Of a DNA stretch of 59,348 bases, positions 1 through 8,773 are shown one piece after another. The DNA is from Blastocatellia bacterium (GTDB lineage Bacteria; Acidobacteriota; Blastocatellia; HR10), in the NCBI GenBank assembly GCA_035573895.1, contig DATLZR010000094.1, forward strand, positions 1-59,348. Reading direction: 5' to 3'. A program made the position numbers and the translations under genes. Each line of letters opens with the position of its first letter. Positions within the stretch are counted from its first letter, which is position 1. Below the pieces are notes generated by a model. The model ran no database searches. It was not told the origin of the DNA and was given only the letters and a program-made list of their open reading frames with translations.

Positions 1-1
1 C

Positions 2-931
2 GAGCGTCAGCCGCTCCGCAGCACGTATCGTGGCTATGAAATTATCACCGTCGCTCCGCCGAGTTCAGGCGGAGTCGCCCTCATCGAGATGCTTAACATG
101 CTGGAAGGCTACAATCTGGCCGAACTGGGGCATAACTCGTCAGCCTATCTCCACCTCCTGGTGGAGGTCATGCGCCGGGCTTTCGCCGATCGCGCTCAGT
201 TTTTGGGTGATCCTGATTTCTCGCGCATTCCTGTAGCGGGACTCACCTCACGTCGCTATGCCGAACAACTGAGAAAAACAATTGACCTCACGCGGGCTAC
301 CCCAAGCGCATCCCTCCGTCATGGCGATCCGTTCCCGTACGAATCTGACCATACCACCCATTTCACCGTCGTTGACCGAGCGGGCAATATCGTCACCAAT
401 ACCTACACGCTCAACGGCAGCTATGGCAGCGGTGTGACGGTCACCGGCGCCGGATTTCTTCTCAACAACGAGATGGATGATTTCACTTCCAAGCCAGGCG
501 TGCCCAACATGTTTGGGCTCATTCAGAGCGAAGCCAACGCCATCGGCCCGCGGAAACGCCCTCTCTCGGCCATGACGCCGACCATAGTGCTCAAGGACGG
601 CAAGCCGTTCTTTGCCCTGGGCAGTCCTGGTGGGCCGACCATCATCAACACGGTTCTTCAGGTCATCCTCAACGTGATTGATTTCAAGATGAATATCCAG
701 CAGGCGGTTGACATGCCCCGCATTCATCACCAGTGGCTGCCGGATGAGATCGTCTACGAACCCTTCGGCCTCTCCCGCGATACGATCGAGGCCCTGCGCG
801 CTCGCGGTCATCGGTTCACCGAGCGACCGAGGCTGCTCGGCGACGTGCAGGCGATCATGATCGAACCGGAGACAGGCGTACGATTGGGGGCGTCCGATGC
901 GCGGATGGACGGTAAGCCCGTAGGGTATTGA
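2..931 (+). CDS. ggt: gamma-glutamyltranspeptidase, C-terminal part (5' end outside window)
   Basis: The reading frame is open from the first bases, so the start lies upstream of the window. The visible part holds the end of the large subunit (PPSSGGVALIEMLN region) and the whole small subunit. The autocleavage and nucleophile motif is DHTTHFTVVD; the first Thr of TTH (codon 353-355) should be the N-terminal nucleophile by comparison with E. coli GGT. The conserved LLNNEMDDF and the GSPGG oxyanion region follow. The enzyme hydrolyses or transfers gamma-glutamyl groups (glutathione), normally in the periplasm. The next gene is another Ntn-hydrolase on the same strand, but a good promoter lies between them, so co-transcription is not required. 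Confidence 0.93.
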   Translation, partial: ERQPLRSTYRGYEIITVAPPSSGGVALIEMLNMLEGYNLAELGHNSSAYLHLLVEVMRRAFADRAQFLGDPDFSRIPVAGLTSRRYAEQLRKTIDLTRATPSASLRHGDPFPYESDHTTHFTVVDRAGNIVTNTYTLNGSYGSGVTVTGAGFLLNNEMDDFTSKPGVPNMFGLIQSEANAIGPRKRPLSAMTPTIVLKDGKPFFALGSPGGPTIINTVLQVILNVIDFKMNIQQAVDMPRIHHQWLPDEIVYEPFGLSRDTIEALRARGHRFTERPRLLGDVQAIMIEPETGVRLGASDARMDGKPVGY

Positions 932-945
932 GAGTTGCTTCCTTC

Positions 946-973
946 TTGACTTCAAGGGCGAGATCGCTATAGT
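946..973 (+). promoter_or_regulatory. sigma70-like promoter for the acylase gene
   Basis: TTGACT (946-951), 16-bp spacer, TATAGT (968-973). Only nine bases separate the -10 box from the ATG at 983, and no Shine-Dalgarno is visible, so the transcript may be leaderless. Confidence 0.5.
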
Positions 974-982
974 TTTCCGCCC

Positions 983-3115
983 ATGAAAGGTCCAGGCAAG
1001 AGAATAGGTCTCGCCGTCATCGGCCTGCTTTGCGTAGGCAGTGTCGTCTCACCCTTGCCGATGCGGCACGCCGCTGCGGAGGCAGTAATCTATCGGGACG
1101 AGTTCGGCATCCCCCATATCTTCGCCGACACACTCGAAGCCGCCGCCTATGCTGTTGGTTACGCTCAGGCCGAGGATCGTCTCGAAGAACTGCTGAAGAA
1201 TTATCGTCGGGCCACCGGAACGATGGCCGAAGTTTTCGGTCCCGAGTATTTCAGTTCAGATTACACGCAGCGCGTCTGGCGGCACGCCGAGGTGAGCCGT
1301 CAACGCTACGAGCAGGTCAGTCCAAAGATGCGGGCGGTCATCGAAGCCTTTATCGAGGGCGTCAAAGCCTTCATGAAGGAGCACCCGGAAAAAGTTCCTC
1401 AATGGGCCCAGGAGATTCACCCCTGGAATGTCATCGCTCTCTCGCGCTTCATCATTTTCGGCTGGCCGCTTGGCGAAGCGGCAGGTGACTTGCGCCGGGC
1501 GGGAATCCCCGTCCAGCCGCCGACTTATCGGGGATCGAACGAAGTGCTCATTGCTCCGCAGCGCACGGCCATGCGCGCTCCCATCGCCATCATTGATCCT
1601 CACCTCAGTTGGTACGGCGAGTTTCGTTTCTATCAAGTCCGCATCTATGCTGGCGATTTCAAAGTCTCCGGCGTGTCCATCCTCGGCGTTCCGATTCCGG
1701 CACTCGGCCACAGTCAGTACTGTTCGGTCGCCATGACGACTGGAGGTCCCGATACATCCGATGTCTACGAGGAGGAGATCAACCCGGAAAATCCTCGCCA
1801 GTATCGCTACGACGGGAAATGGCGCGATATGACCGTCCGCAAGGAACGCATCGGTGTGAAGAAGGGGGACCAGATTGACTGGGTGGACGTGGAAATCGAG
1901 TACACTCACCACGGACCGGTCGTTGCCCGGAAGGATGGAAAGGCTTATGCCATGGCGGTTCCTTACGCCGAGGAGGTGGGCCTCTCGGATCAGGTCTATG
2001 AGATGATGACGGCGCGGAATCTGGAGGAGATGAAGAAGGCCCTCGGCCGTCTCCAGCTTATGGCCCAGAACATCATGGTCGGCTGCGTGCAGGGCGATAT
2101 TTATTACCTGCGCACCGGGCGCGTGCCGATCCGACCGAAAGGCGTTGATCCGAGCCGTCCAATTCCCGGCAATACCTCGGCCACCGAATGGCAGGGGATT
2201 CATCCGCTCAGCGATCTCGTGCAGATCACGAATCCCCCGTCGGGCTACATGCATAACTGCAACGTCACGCCCTTCGCCATGATGAAGGATAGTCCGCTCA
2301 CGCCGGAGAAGTATGCTGCCTATCCTTATATCTACAATGCCAGTCGCACGGCACCGCGCCATCAGCGCGGCGAGATGATGACCGAACTTCTCGACGCTGC
2401 CACGAATGTCACCGACGAACAGGCCATAGAGATCGCTTTTAATACGCAAGTGTGGTACGCCGAATTGTGGCAGGCGCGATTGAAAGAGGCGTGGACGCGA
2501 ACGCCCGATACCGACAAAACCGAGGACATGACGGTCGTCTACTCTCTCATTCAGGGGTGGAACCGGCGCAGCGATCCTGATTCTGAAGGAGCGTTGGCTT
2601 ATTACGCTTTCAAAAAGGGATTGGGGCCGACGCTGGCGCCGCTGGTTGATCCTCCGGCGTCGGTGACGGATCAGGAATTGGTTCAGGCCGTAGCTCGTGC
2701 GGCTGAATGGCTGAAGACGACGTTTGGCTCGCTGCGCGTCCCCTACGGGTGCTATTTCCGGGTCGGACGGCAGGGCGGCAAACGAACCTGGCCCGTCGGG
2801 GGAGGCTCGCTCAACAGCGGTCCGAACAACGTCGGAATGGCGACGATTCGCGCTATCGGATTTTCGCCCGTCGGTAATGAGATGGTCGGTCGTAGCGGAC
2901 AAACGTCAACCCAGATCGTCATCCTCACCAATCCTCCTCGATCATATTCAGTGGTCCCGCTCGGTCACAGCGATGATCCCAACAGCCCTCACTGGGACGA
3001 TCAGGCGGAGAAACTCTTCAGTCGGGGCCGCGCCGCTCCCACCTATTTCATGCGGCGGGACGAGTTGCTCAAGCACGTCACCGCGCGAAAAGTCCTCCGC
3101 TATCAGGCGAAGTAA
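983..3115 (+). CDS. penicillin acylase family protein (secreted Ntn-hydrolase)
   Basis: 710 aa. The N-terminus has a basic start and hydrophobic stretch (residues about 5-32), a probable signal peptide. The alpha-chain motif [12 protein letters not shown] and GYAQAEDRL follow. The motif YRGSNE places the likely autocatalytic nucleophile at Ser185, after which the beta chain begins; PHLSW and [19 protein letters not shown] match the family. The enzyme would be a periplasmic amidase acting on an N-acyl compound (acyl-homoserine lactone, penicillin-like or lipopeptide); the substrate cannot be read from sequence. It stands just downstream of ggt, giving two autoprocessing hydrolases side by side. 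The ATG at 983 is chosen because it follows a promoter directly and starts the signal peptide. Confidence 0.9.
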   Translation: MKGPGKRIGLAVIGLLCVGSVVSPLPMRHAAAEAVIYRDEFGIPHIFADTLEAAAYAVGYAQAEDRLEELLKNYRRATGTMAEVFGPEYFSSDYTQRVWRHAEVSRQRYEQVSPKMRAVIEAFIEGVKAFMKEHPEKVPQWAQEIHPWNVIALSRFIIFGWPLGEAAGDLRRAGIPVQPPTYRGSNEVLIAPQRTAMRAPIAIIDPHLSWYGEFRFYQVRIYAGDFKVSGVSILGVPIPALGHSQYCSVAMTTGGPDTSDVYEEEINPENPRQYRYDGKWRDMTVRKERIGVKKGDQIDWVDVEIEYTHHGPVVARKDGKAYAMAVPYAEEVGLSDQVYEMMTARNLEEMKKALGRLQLMAQNIMVGCVQGDIYYLRTGRVPIRPKGVDPSRPIPGNTSATEWQGIHPLSDLVQITNPPSGYMHNCNVTPFAMMKDSPLTPEKYAAYPYIYNASRTAPRHQRGEMMTELLDAATNVTDEQAIEIAFNTQVWYAELWQARLKEAWTRTPDTDKTEDMTVVYSLIQGWNRRSDPDSEGALAYYAFKKGLGPTLAPLVDPPASVTDQELVQAVARAAEWLKTTFGSLRVPYGCYFRVGRQGGKRTWPVGGGSLNSGPNNVGMATIRAIGFSPVGNEMVGRSGQTSTQIVILTNPPRSYSVVPLGHSDDPNSPHWDDQAEKLFSRGRAAPTYFMRRDELLKHVTARKVLRYQAK

Positions 3116-3193
3116 CGACCACCCGCGCGGCTTATGGCTTCGGGCGCGGATGCGAAGCCTGCGACGGATTTGGTGCATATCGCGCGTCTCGCT

Positions 3194-3223
3194 TTGACAG
3201 CTGGAGGGGAGACGCTGTATAGT
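3194..3223 (+). promoter_or_regulatory. promoter upstream of cobalamin riboswitch
   Basis: TTGACA at 3194-3199, 18-bp spacer, TATAGT at 3218-3223. It lies about 40 bp before the riboswitch and about 260 bp before the TonB receptor start, which explains the long leader. Confidence 0.5.
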
Positions 3224-3261
3224 CCCATCTTGTTTTTTGATCTTTGACAGCTTTCTTTGCG

Positions 3262-3437
3262 CAGAGGGTGAACGGGAAGTGTGGTGAAAATCCACCGCTG
3301 CCCTCGCAACTGTGAGCGGCTACGAAATCCTCACAGCCACTGTCGGGAGATGGTCTCTTCAAGCTCTGAAGAGGCTGGCCCGGTGGGAAGGCCAGGAGAG
3401 TAGGCTCGATGCCGCAAGCCAGGAGACCGGCCCGCTG
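3262..3437 (+). promoter_or_regulatory. cobalamin (B12) riboswitch
   Basis: The leader carries the standard landmarks in order: GGGAAGTGTGGTGAAAATCC (P3 region), CCGCTGCCCTCGCAACTGTGA (core), a CCACTG element near 3337, GGGAAGGC, and the B12-box region GATGCCGCAAGCCAGGAGAC with GGCC. Downstream, CCTCCGT (3451-3457) can pair with ACGGGGG (3461-3467), or its CCTCC can pair with the GGAGG (3477-3481) of the receptor's ribosome site. That gives a plausible translational switch: B12 binding would hide the ribosome site. The mechanism is inferred; the riboswitch class is clear from sequence. Confidence 0.93.
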
Positions 3438-3485
3438 CGTTCCAAATTAACCTCCGTCTTACGGGGGTCGAGACAAGGAGGGATT

Positions 3486-5840
3486 ATGATGAAACGTCTG
3501 ATCGGTTACTCGCTCAGTCTATCCTGTTTCCTCTTCTCAGTCATTCCACTGCTTCACCCTGCCGTTGCTTTGTCCGCACCCTTTGCCCCGGGCCTCCGGG
3601 TGCGCGTCCTCGATCCGGCGGGCGATTCAATTCGAGGCGCGCGCGTTCGGCTCTTCTCGCGCGACGGATTGCAATGGACTGCTGTGACCGACGACAGCGG
3701 CATCTGCGAATTTGCCCGCGTCCGCTCCGGGGACTATCTTCTCGACATCGAAGCTCCGGGCTTCCGCCAACAGGTGATGACCCTGAGAGTGACCGGGGCT
3801 GAGGATCAAACGGTCGAGGTGACGCTATCGGCGGCCGGTGTGCGCGAGGAGCTGGTTGTCACGCCCAGCGGAACTCCACAATCGGTGGACGAGGCCGCCA
3901 AGTCTATCTCGGTTGTCAGCGCGGACGAGATCGAGCGACGAAACGAATACTCGCTCATCGAGTCGTTGCGTCCGGCAGCCGGAGTCCGGACGGTTCAGCT
4001 CGGCGGGCCCGGTGGGTTCTCGAAGATTTTTGTCCGGGGACTCCGCGTGGCTGACACGTCGCTTCTCCTGGACGGCCTGCGCGTGCGCGATGCCGCCGAT
4101 TTCCGCGGTAGCGCCAATCCGCTTCTCGAGGACATTCTCGTCACGAATGTCGAGCGGATTGAAGTATTGCGCGGTTCCGGTAGCTCCCTCTACGGGAGTC
4201 ATGCTGTCGGTGGCGTCATTAATATCGTCCCGGCGGGAGGAGGAGGTCCCTTCGGATTTGACCTCGGCTTCGAGGGGGGAAGCATGGGATTTTTCCGCGA
4301 GCACGCTCAGCTCAGCGGAGGTACGACGAACCTCGACTATAGCGTCGCCGCTACCCGGCTCGATGTGACTCATGGCGTTCACGGTCAGGACGTCTTTCGG
4401 ACGACGAGCCTCGGCGGACGCATTCATTACACCATCGCTCCGAGTGCACATCTGCGCGGAACCGTTCATTTCAGCGATGGGATGAAACGGCTCAGCGAAA
4501 GCCCGTTCCCCATCGGACCGCCCGGCAATGAATTCGGATTTGCGACGGGTAATGGTCCGGTCGCCGGATGGGTCGAAAATCAGCCCGATCCGGATAGCTT
4601 CCGCGACGGCCGTATGTTTGTGGGCTCCGTCGTCTTCTCCGGACAGGTTGGTGGTTTCTATGGCTACTCGGCTTCATTCCAATCCGTTGTAACTGATCGG
4701 ATATTCGACGACGGTCCGGCTCAGAGTGCGAGGGCGAAGGATCTCGGTCTCTTTGAGTTTCCCTCGATCTTTCGCAGCGATGGGCGGATCGAAACGTTCA
4801 ACGTCACCAACACGATTCGCGCGGGCAGGACTCATCTTGTGAGCCTGGGCATCGAAGTCGAAAGGGAATCATACACGCAGGAATTTCAATCGCCGGGATT
4901 CTCCACGCCCGCGACGACTGACCGCCAGCGATCGCTCGCCTTCTTTGCTCAGAATCAGGCGAGGTTTTTCGATGGGCGGTTTCAGGTTGCCACCTCGTTT
5001 CGCACGCAGAGTTTCTCACTTCGCAATCCGCAGAGCGTGCCGGAAGTTCAGAATATCCCCATCCCTCGGGCCTATGTCGGCGACGGTTCGATCGCCTATT
5101 CCGTCGCCCGAACGGGAACGAAGTTCCGCGCCCATGTGGGGAATAGCTTTCGTGCGCCGAGCCTGAGCGAACGATTCTCCACCTTCCGGGGTCAACGGGT
5201 CGGAAATCCCTTCTTGCGGCCCGAACGTGCCCTCTCGCTAGATGGCGGCCTGGATCAAATCCTCTGGGGAGGGAAAGTGCGCGCGTCGGCGACCTACTTT
5301 TATACCCGATTGCAGGAAGTGATCGTCTCGACCGCGCTCTTTCGCACGGTGAATGCGCGAGGGGCGCTGGCTCGCGGGTTTGAATTCAGCCTGGAAGCGT
5401 CGCCCTCGAGCGGACTCGTTGTCAATGCTGCCTACACCTATGCGAACTCGGCTCAGGTGCTCCCCGGCACGACGTTGCTCGCCGATAATCGGCGACTTCC
5501 CTCAGGTGCAAGCCTTCAGTCTTTCAGCATCCCGCGTCACACCTTCAGCCTCGAGGTCAATCGCAGTTTCCGGCGCGGTTTGAACATCACCTTCGATTTC
5601 ATTTCGGTCAGCCGCCATAACTTCCCGTTGTTTGATCCGCTCTTCTTCTCGCAGGTGATCTTCCCGTTCGACGGTTACTTTAAAGCCGATCTGGGCGCGA
5701 GCTTCACGAGGGCCGTCGGCGAGCGGTGGCGTGTGACCCTTTACGGCAAGGTGGATAATCTCTTTGACCGGAGGATTATCGAGGAAGGATTCCGTGCGCC
5801 GGGTGCTGTCGGAATCGGCGGCATCAAGTTCCAGTTCTAG
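3486..5840 (+). CDS. TonB-dependent outer-membrane receptor, BtuB-like role (cobalamin uptake)
   Basis: 784 aa from ATG 3486, which has an AAGGAGGG ribosome site; an upstream in-frame extension would lie inside the riboswitch and is rejected. Residues 1-30 form a signal peptide. Residues about 36-115 are a carboxypeptidase-regulatory-like beta domain, a feature common in Bacteroidota and Acidobacteriota receptors. A TonB-box-like stretch REELVVTPS (about 118) precedes the plug (LLDGLRVRD, VERIEVLRGSGSSLYGSHAVGGVINI). The rest is a 22-strand-type barrel ending in Phe (KFQF). The B12 riboswitch makes cobalamin or a cobinamide-like corrinoid the likely ligand. Energy would come from an ExbB/ExbD motor such as that at 34-36 kb. 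No BtuC/D/F genes are near. Confidence 0.92.
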   Translation: MMKRLIGYSLSLSCFLFSVIPLLHPAVALSAPFAPGLRVRVLDPAGDSIRGARVRLFSRDGLQWTAVTDDSGICEFARVRSGDYLLDIEAPGFRQQVMTLRVTGAEDQTVEVTLSAAGVREELVVTPSGTPQSVDEAAKSISVVSADEIERRNEYSLIESLRPAAGVRTVQLGGPGGFSKIFVRGLRVADTSLLLDGLRVRDAADFRGSANPLLEDILVTNVERIEVLRGSGSSLYGSHAVGGVINIVPAGGGGPFGFDLGFEGGSMGFFREHAQLSGGTTNLDYSVAATRLDVTHGVHGQDVFRTTSLGGRIHYTIAPSAHLRGTVHFSDGMKRLSESPFPIGPPGNEFGFATGNGPVAGWVENQPDPDSFRDGRMFVGSVVFSGQVGGFYGYSASFQSVVTDRIFDDGPAQSARAKDLGLFEFPSIFRSDGRIETFNVTNTIRAGRTHLVSLGIEVERESYTQEFQSPGFSTPATTDRQRSLAFFAQNQARFFDGRFQVATSFRTQSFSLRNPQSVPEVQNIPIPRAYVGDGSIAYSVARTGTKFRAHVGNSFRAPSLSERFSTFRGQRVGNPFLRPERALSLDGGLDQILWGGKVRASATYFYTRLQEVIVSTALFRTVNARGALARGFEFSLEASPSSGLVVNAAYTYANSAQVLPGTTLLADNRRLPSGASLQSFSIPRHTFSLEVNRSFRRGLNITFDFISVSRHNFPLFDPLFFSQVIFPFDGYFKADLGASFTRAVGERWRVTLYGKVDNLFDRRIIEEGFRAPGAVGIGGIKFQF

Positions 5841-5879
5841 GCGCAGGTGATCATCGCCGAGCGCGAGATACCCATCACC

Positions 5880-6001
5880 GCCGGTGGGCGGCGAAAGGCC
5901 CCACGAGGGCTGCCGCCGCCCCCGGCTGTCATCTTCCCTACGCGCGCTTAAGTCGTAGCCGCGTGCACGACCGGGGAGGTAACGACCCTGCGGAGTCAGG
6001 G
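5880..6001. terminator. hairpins between convergent genes
   Basis: Two GC-rich inverted repeats lie between the receptor (plus) and the 6063-6695 gene (minus). GCCGGTGGGCGGC (5880-5892) faces GCCGCCGCCCCCGGC (ending 5926), and CCCTG (5986-5990) faces CAGGG (5997-6001) inside an outer CCGG/CCGG pair. There is no clear U-tract, so bidirectional termination is inferred. Confidence 0.35.
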
Positions 6002-6062
6002 ACCCGGCCTATCAAAATCTACGGAAGAGGAAAACCGAACCAGGGAAATTTCATCCCTCCGG

Positions 6063-6695
6063 TCAGTGTTGCTTGGACGACGGGGACTTGAAAATGCGAT
6101 CTCCTGCAAACGCATTGAGCGCGTTGTGGCGCAGCCGTGTGGCCGTTCGGATGGCGTCGCTCACGTCTCCGCTCTGACTCAGGGGAATGAGCCGCTCGAT
6201 CTGTTCGAGCGTGCGAATCTGTTTACGAACTTCGAGATCGAAATCTCGGTAGGCGGATTTACGACGGCTCGGTTTGGGCGAAATCGTCTCGATGAGCGAG
6301 TAGGCGTAGGTGACGAGCACCTTGTACTCGTGACTGATCCGGCTGATTTCGCCGTATTCTTCGCGCAGAGCATGCTGGCGAATGAGGTCCAGTCGTTGCG
6401 CGGCGAACTTCAGCAGGAGCTTCATGCGCTTGCCGATATTGGACTGGCGACTGAGTTCTGCGCGCTCGCTCGGTGCGAGCAAAGCCTGAACCGTCTGCTC
6501 GTCCGGGGCAGTTTGACCTGTGACCTCCGACCCCTGCCGAAGCGAGATCGTGGACTCCATCCGCTCGCGTCCCGGCGCGGCCGGAGAGGAGGCCCCCGCA
6601 GGCCGAATCGGGAGGAATAAGTTTGCGACGATGCTCCAGACGAGAAAGCACGCAATCATGAAACGCCCCCCGTGATGTCCTCGCCGAGCGATCAT
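6063..6695 (-). CDS. hypothetical exported helical protein
   Basis: 210 aa, no family recognised. A hydrophobic N-terminal segment (about residues 13-35, MIACFLVWSIVANLFL) is a signal peptide or anchor. The rest is mostly helical and charged, with repeated R/K/E and a region (KFAAQRLDLIRQHALREEYGEI) that could form coiled coil. Its ATG overlaps the stop of the TPR gene by four bases (ATGA), so the two are translationally coupled and probably act together, perhaps as an envelope pair. The function cannot be told from sequence. Confidence 0.75.
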   Translation of the reverse strand: MIARRGHHGGRFMIACFLVWSIVANLFLPIRPAGASSPAAPGRERMESTISLRQGSEVTGQTAPDEQTVQALLAPSERAELSRQSNIGKRMKLLLKFAAQRLDLIRQHALREEYGEISRISHEYKVLVTYAYSLIETISPKPSRRKSAYRDFDLEVRKQIRTLEQIERLIPLSQSGDVSDAIRTATRLRHNALNAFAGDRIFKSPSSKQH

Positions 6696-8182
6696 CTCTT
6701 TGACTCCTTGCGTCGTCTCTTTGCTTCCTCAATGAGGCGTTTGAGCGCCGGGATGCGCAGACGCGCGTTCTCGATCTCGTTCTTGTGTTTGAGTGGATCC
6801 GCCAGAGCGATGAATTTCTCGTAAAGGGTCATGGCCGGCTCGTACTGCCCTAATCGGTCGTTGCAGATGGCGAGGAAATAATAGGCGACGGGTTGCTGCG
6901 GCTGTCGCTCAACAATCCAGCCGAAATGATGGGATGCTTGCGCATAGTCTTTCAGCTCGTAGAACGCCGTGCCCAGGCCGGCGTGGGCATGGGCATTCTC
7001 AGGGTCGCGGGCGAGCACTGCCCGGAATTGCTCGAGGGCATCGGTAAAACGCCGGCTCTTGAGAAGTGCCGATCCATAGTTAGCGCGAAACACAAGGTTG
7101 CTCGGCTCCAGCGCGACCGCGCGCCCGTAGGCGCGAACGGCTTCCTCCGCATCGGTGGAGAGGAGCAGTTCCCCTAACCGGCCCCAGGCGGTCGCATCAG
7201 TGGGGAAAAGTTCCGTTGCTCGCCTGGCTTCGGCGAGAGCGTCTGCGATCCGTCCCGATTTCGCCAGCCAGGCTATTAATCGCTCGCGGGCCGGACGATT
7301 CTTCGGATCCTCCAGCAGAAGCTTCTGACAGAGGGCGATAGCCTGATCGTCCTTGTTGATGTGCGCGTAAGCATCGGCCAGTTGCAAGGCCCGGTCGGGT
7401 GACGGATCAACTTTCTGAAGGATTTCCAGGTCCTCCACGGCGCGGAGATAATCCTTCCGCTGGAGCAGCAACCGGCTGCGTCCCTCTCGAGCCAGGCGAT
7501 CGTTCGGATCGAGAGCGAGGGCTCGACTGTACTGCTCTATGGCGTCGTCCGTCCGACCGGCCTGTTCGTACGCCGCGCCCAGCAGACTGAAGGCTTCGGC
7601 AGGGGGCGCCTCACGGGCGATTACCTGTTGCAGTTCGGTAATGGCGCGATCCAGAGCGCGACGCGATAGAAAGAGCGACGCCAGATTCAACCGCACCCGG
7701 GGCCAGCCGGGATCTCGCGCGAGCGCCTTCGTCAACTCCTCTTCCGCTCGGGCCGGATCATTCTGCCGGATGAAAAGTTCCGCTTGGAGATTATGCACCC
7801 GCGCGAAGAAGGATCGGACAGAAGGGTCGGCTGCGGCGGGATCGGGCAAAAAGTCTTTTTCCAATTCGATCAGGCGTGCGAGGTCGCGAGCGGCTTGTTC
7901 CATCTGTCCGAGGGAAAGCTCTGCCAGGGCCCGCTGGTAGAGGGCCTCGGGGAAGTCGGGGATCAGCTCCAGAGCCCGGCTGTAGTGAGCAATGGCTTCC
8001 GTCAGATGGCCTTGGGCGTGAACCTTCTGACCCTCTTCAAATTCCCTTACCGCCTGCTGGCGCACATCGGCTTCGGCGACAGGACGCGGGGGCGACGACG
8101 GTCGAGAGGGTTTTTGCGGGCTCCCCCCGGAGCCCACCACGAGCGCGAGCAGGAGAAAGGATGTCCGCACACCCTTGCTCAT
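6692..8182 (-). CDS. TPR-repeat protein, exported or lipid-anchored
   Basis: About 496 aa from the ATG at 8182. A GAGG box lies about 12 bases upstream, and this start begins a signal peptide (MSKGVRTSFLLLALVVGSGG); an upstream in-frame ATG at 8227 would add 15 residues. After a Pro-rich linker (residues 22-36) the protein is almost wholly tetratricopeptide repeats. Typical lines include AIAHYSRALELIPDFPEALY, AIEQYSRALALDPNDRLA and EAVRAYGRAVALEPSNLVF, at least ten in all. TPR solenoids serve as protein-protein scaffolds; the partner is unknown. It shares a transcript with the exported protein at 6063. The divergent BMC shell gene begins 140 bp away. Confidence 0.85.
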   Translation of the reverse strand: MSKGVRTSFLLLALVVGSGGSPQKPSRPSSPPRPVAEADVRQQAVREFEEGQKVHAQGHLTEAIAHYSRALELIPDFPEALYQRALAELSLGQMEQAARDLARLIELEKDFLPDPAAADPSVRSFFARVHNLQAELFIRQNDPARAEEELTKALARDPGWPRVRLNLASLFLSRRALDRAITELQQVIAREAPPAEAFSLLGAAYEQAGRTDDAIEQYSRALALDPNDRLAREGRSRLLLQRKDYLRAVEDLEILQKVDPSPDRALQLADAYAHINKDDQAIALCQKLLLEDPKNRPARERLIAWLAKSGRIADALAEARRATELFPTDATAWGRLGELLLSTDAEEAVRAYGRAVALEPSNLVFRANYGSALLKSRRFTDALEQFRAVLARDPENAHAHAGLGTAFYELKDYAQASHHFGWIVERQPQQPVAYYFLAICNDRLGQYEPAMTLYEKFIALADPLKHKNEIENARLRIPALKRLIEEAKRRRKESKR

Positions 8183-8322
8183 CCCGATGACTATCCTCAC
8201 TGTTTGTCGCCGGAGATGGTAGCACATTTTGCCACCTGATGCATCTTCCGTTCAAAGCCGGTTCTGTGATAGCATAACGGCACCGTCAGCGAATACGAAT
8301 GTCGAGGAGGGATCAGAGGACA

Positions 8323-8733
8323 ATGGGATTTGAAGCACTCGGAATGGTCGAAACGAAGGGGTTCGTCGGCGCTGTGGAGGCAGCCGATGCCATGGTGAAG
8401 GCGGCCAATGTGAGACTGATCGGTCGCGAGTATATCGGTTCGGGTTACGTGACAATCTTCGTGCGCGGGGACGTCGGGGCAGTCAAAGCGGCCACTGATG
8501 CCGGAGCCGCTGCCGCCCGGCGTGTCGGCGAACTGATCAGCGTTCACGTCATTCCCCGACCCCATCCTGAAGTCGAACGCATCCTGCCCAACGGCGGAGG
8601 CGTCATCGAGGGAGAGGCGCGTGAGATTCCCGTCCTGACCGGCGAAGGGGGACAGGCTCTCGCCGAGCGCAGCGCCAACGTTCTCGAATCGGAAACCGAT
8701 ACGGCCCGGCGTCGCAGACCAAACCGGAGTTGA
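8323..8733 (+). CDS. bacterial microcompartment shell protein (BMC-H hexamer)
   Basis: 136 aa from ATG 8323, preceded by AGAGGA at proper distance. Residues 1-90 are a classical BMC domain: [32 protein letters not shown], then the pore-side stretch [19 protein letters not shown] and [10 protein letters not shown]. The family tiles the facets of polyhedral protein organelles (PduA/EutM/CcmK). The chain is about 40 residues longer than PduA; the extra C-terminal tail (from residue about 90) is charged and ends RRRRPNRS. It sits 40 bp before a CoA-acylating aldehyde dehydrogenase, the usual signature cargo. No other shell gene adjoins; a pentamer gene lies at 39272. Confidence 0.95.
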   Translation: MGFEALGMVETKGFVGAVEAADAMVKAANVRLIGREYIGSGYVTIFVRGDVGAVKAATDAGAAAARRVGELISVHVIPRPHPEVERILPNGGGVIEGEAREIPVLTGEGGQALAERSANVLESETDTARRRRPNRS

Positions 8734-8773
8734 ACAGGTCGAGTCACGCTTTTCGGGCTGATAGCCGTATCCT

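Noticed and set aside
1256-2902. 548-codon minus-strand frame
   Set aside because: Antisense shadow of the acylase gene; no ribosome site, Arg/His-rich translation.
5842-6062. RNase P RNA or another structured RNA between 5842 and 6062
   Set aside because: A few bases (ACCCGGCCTATC) recall the RNase P 3' end, but the GAGGAAAGTCC core and the needed length are missing; two plain hairpins explain the region.
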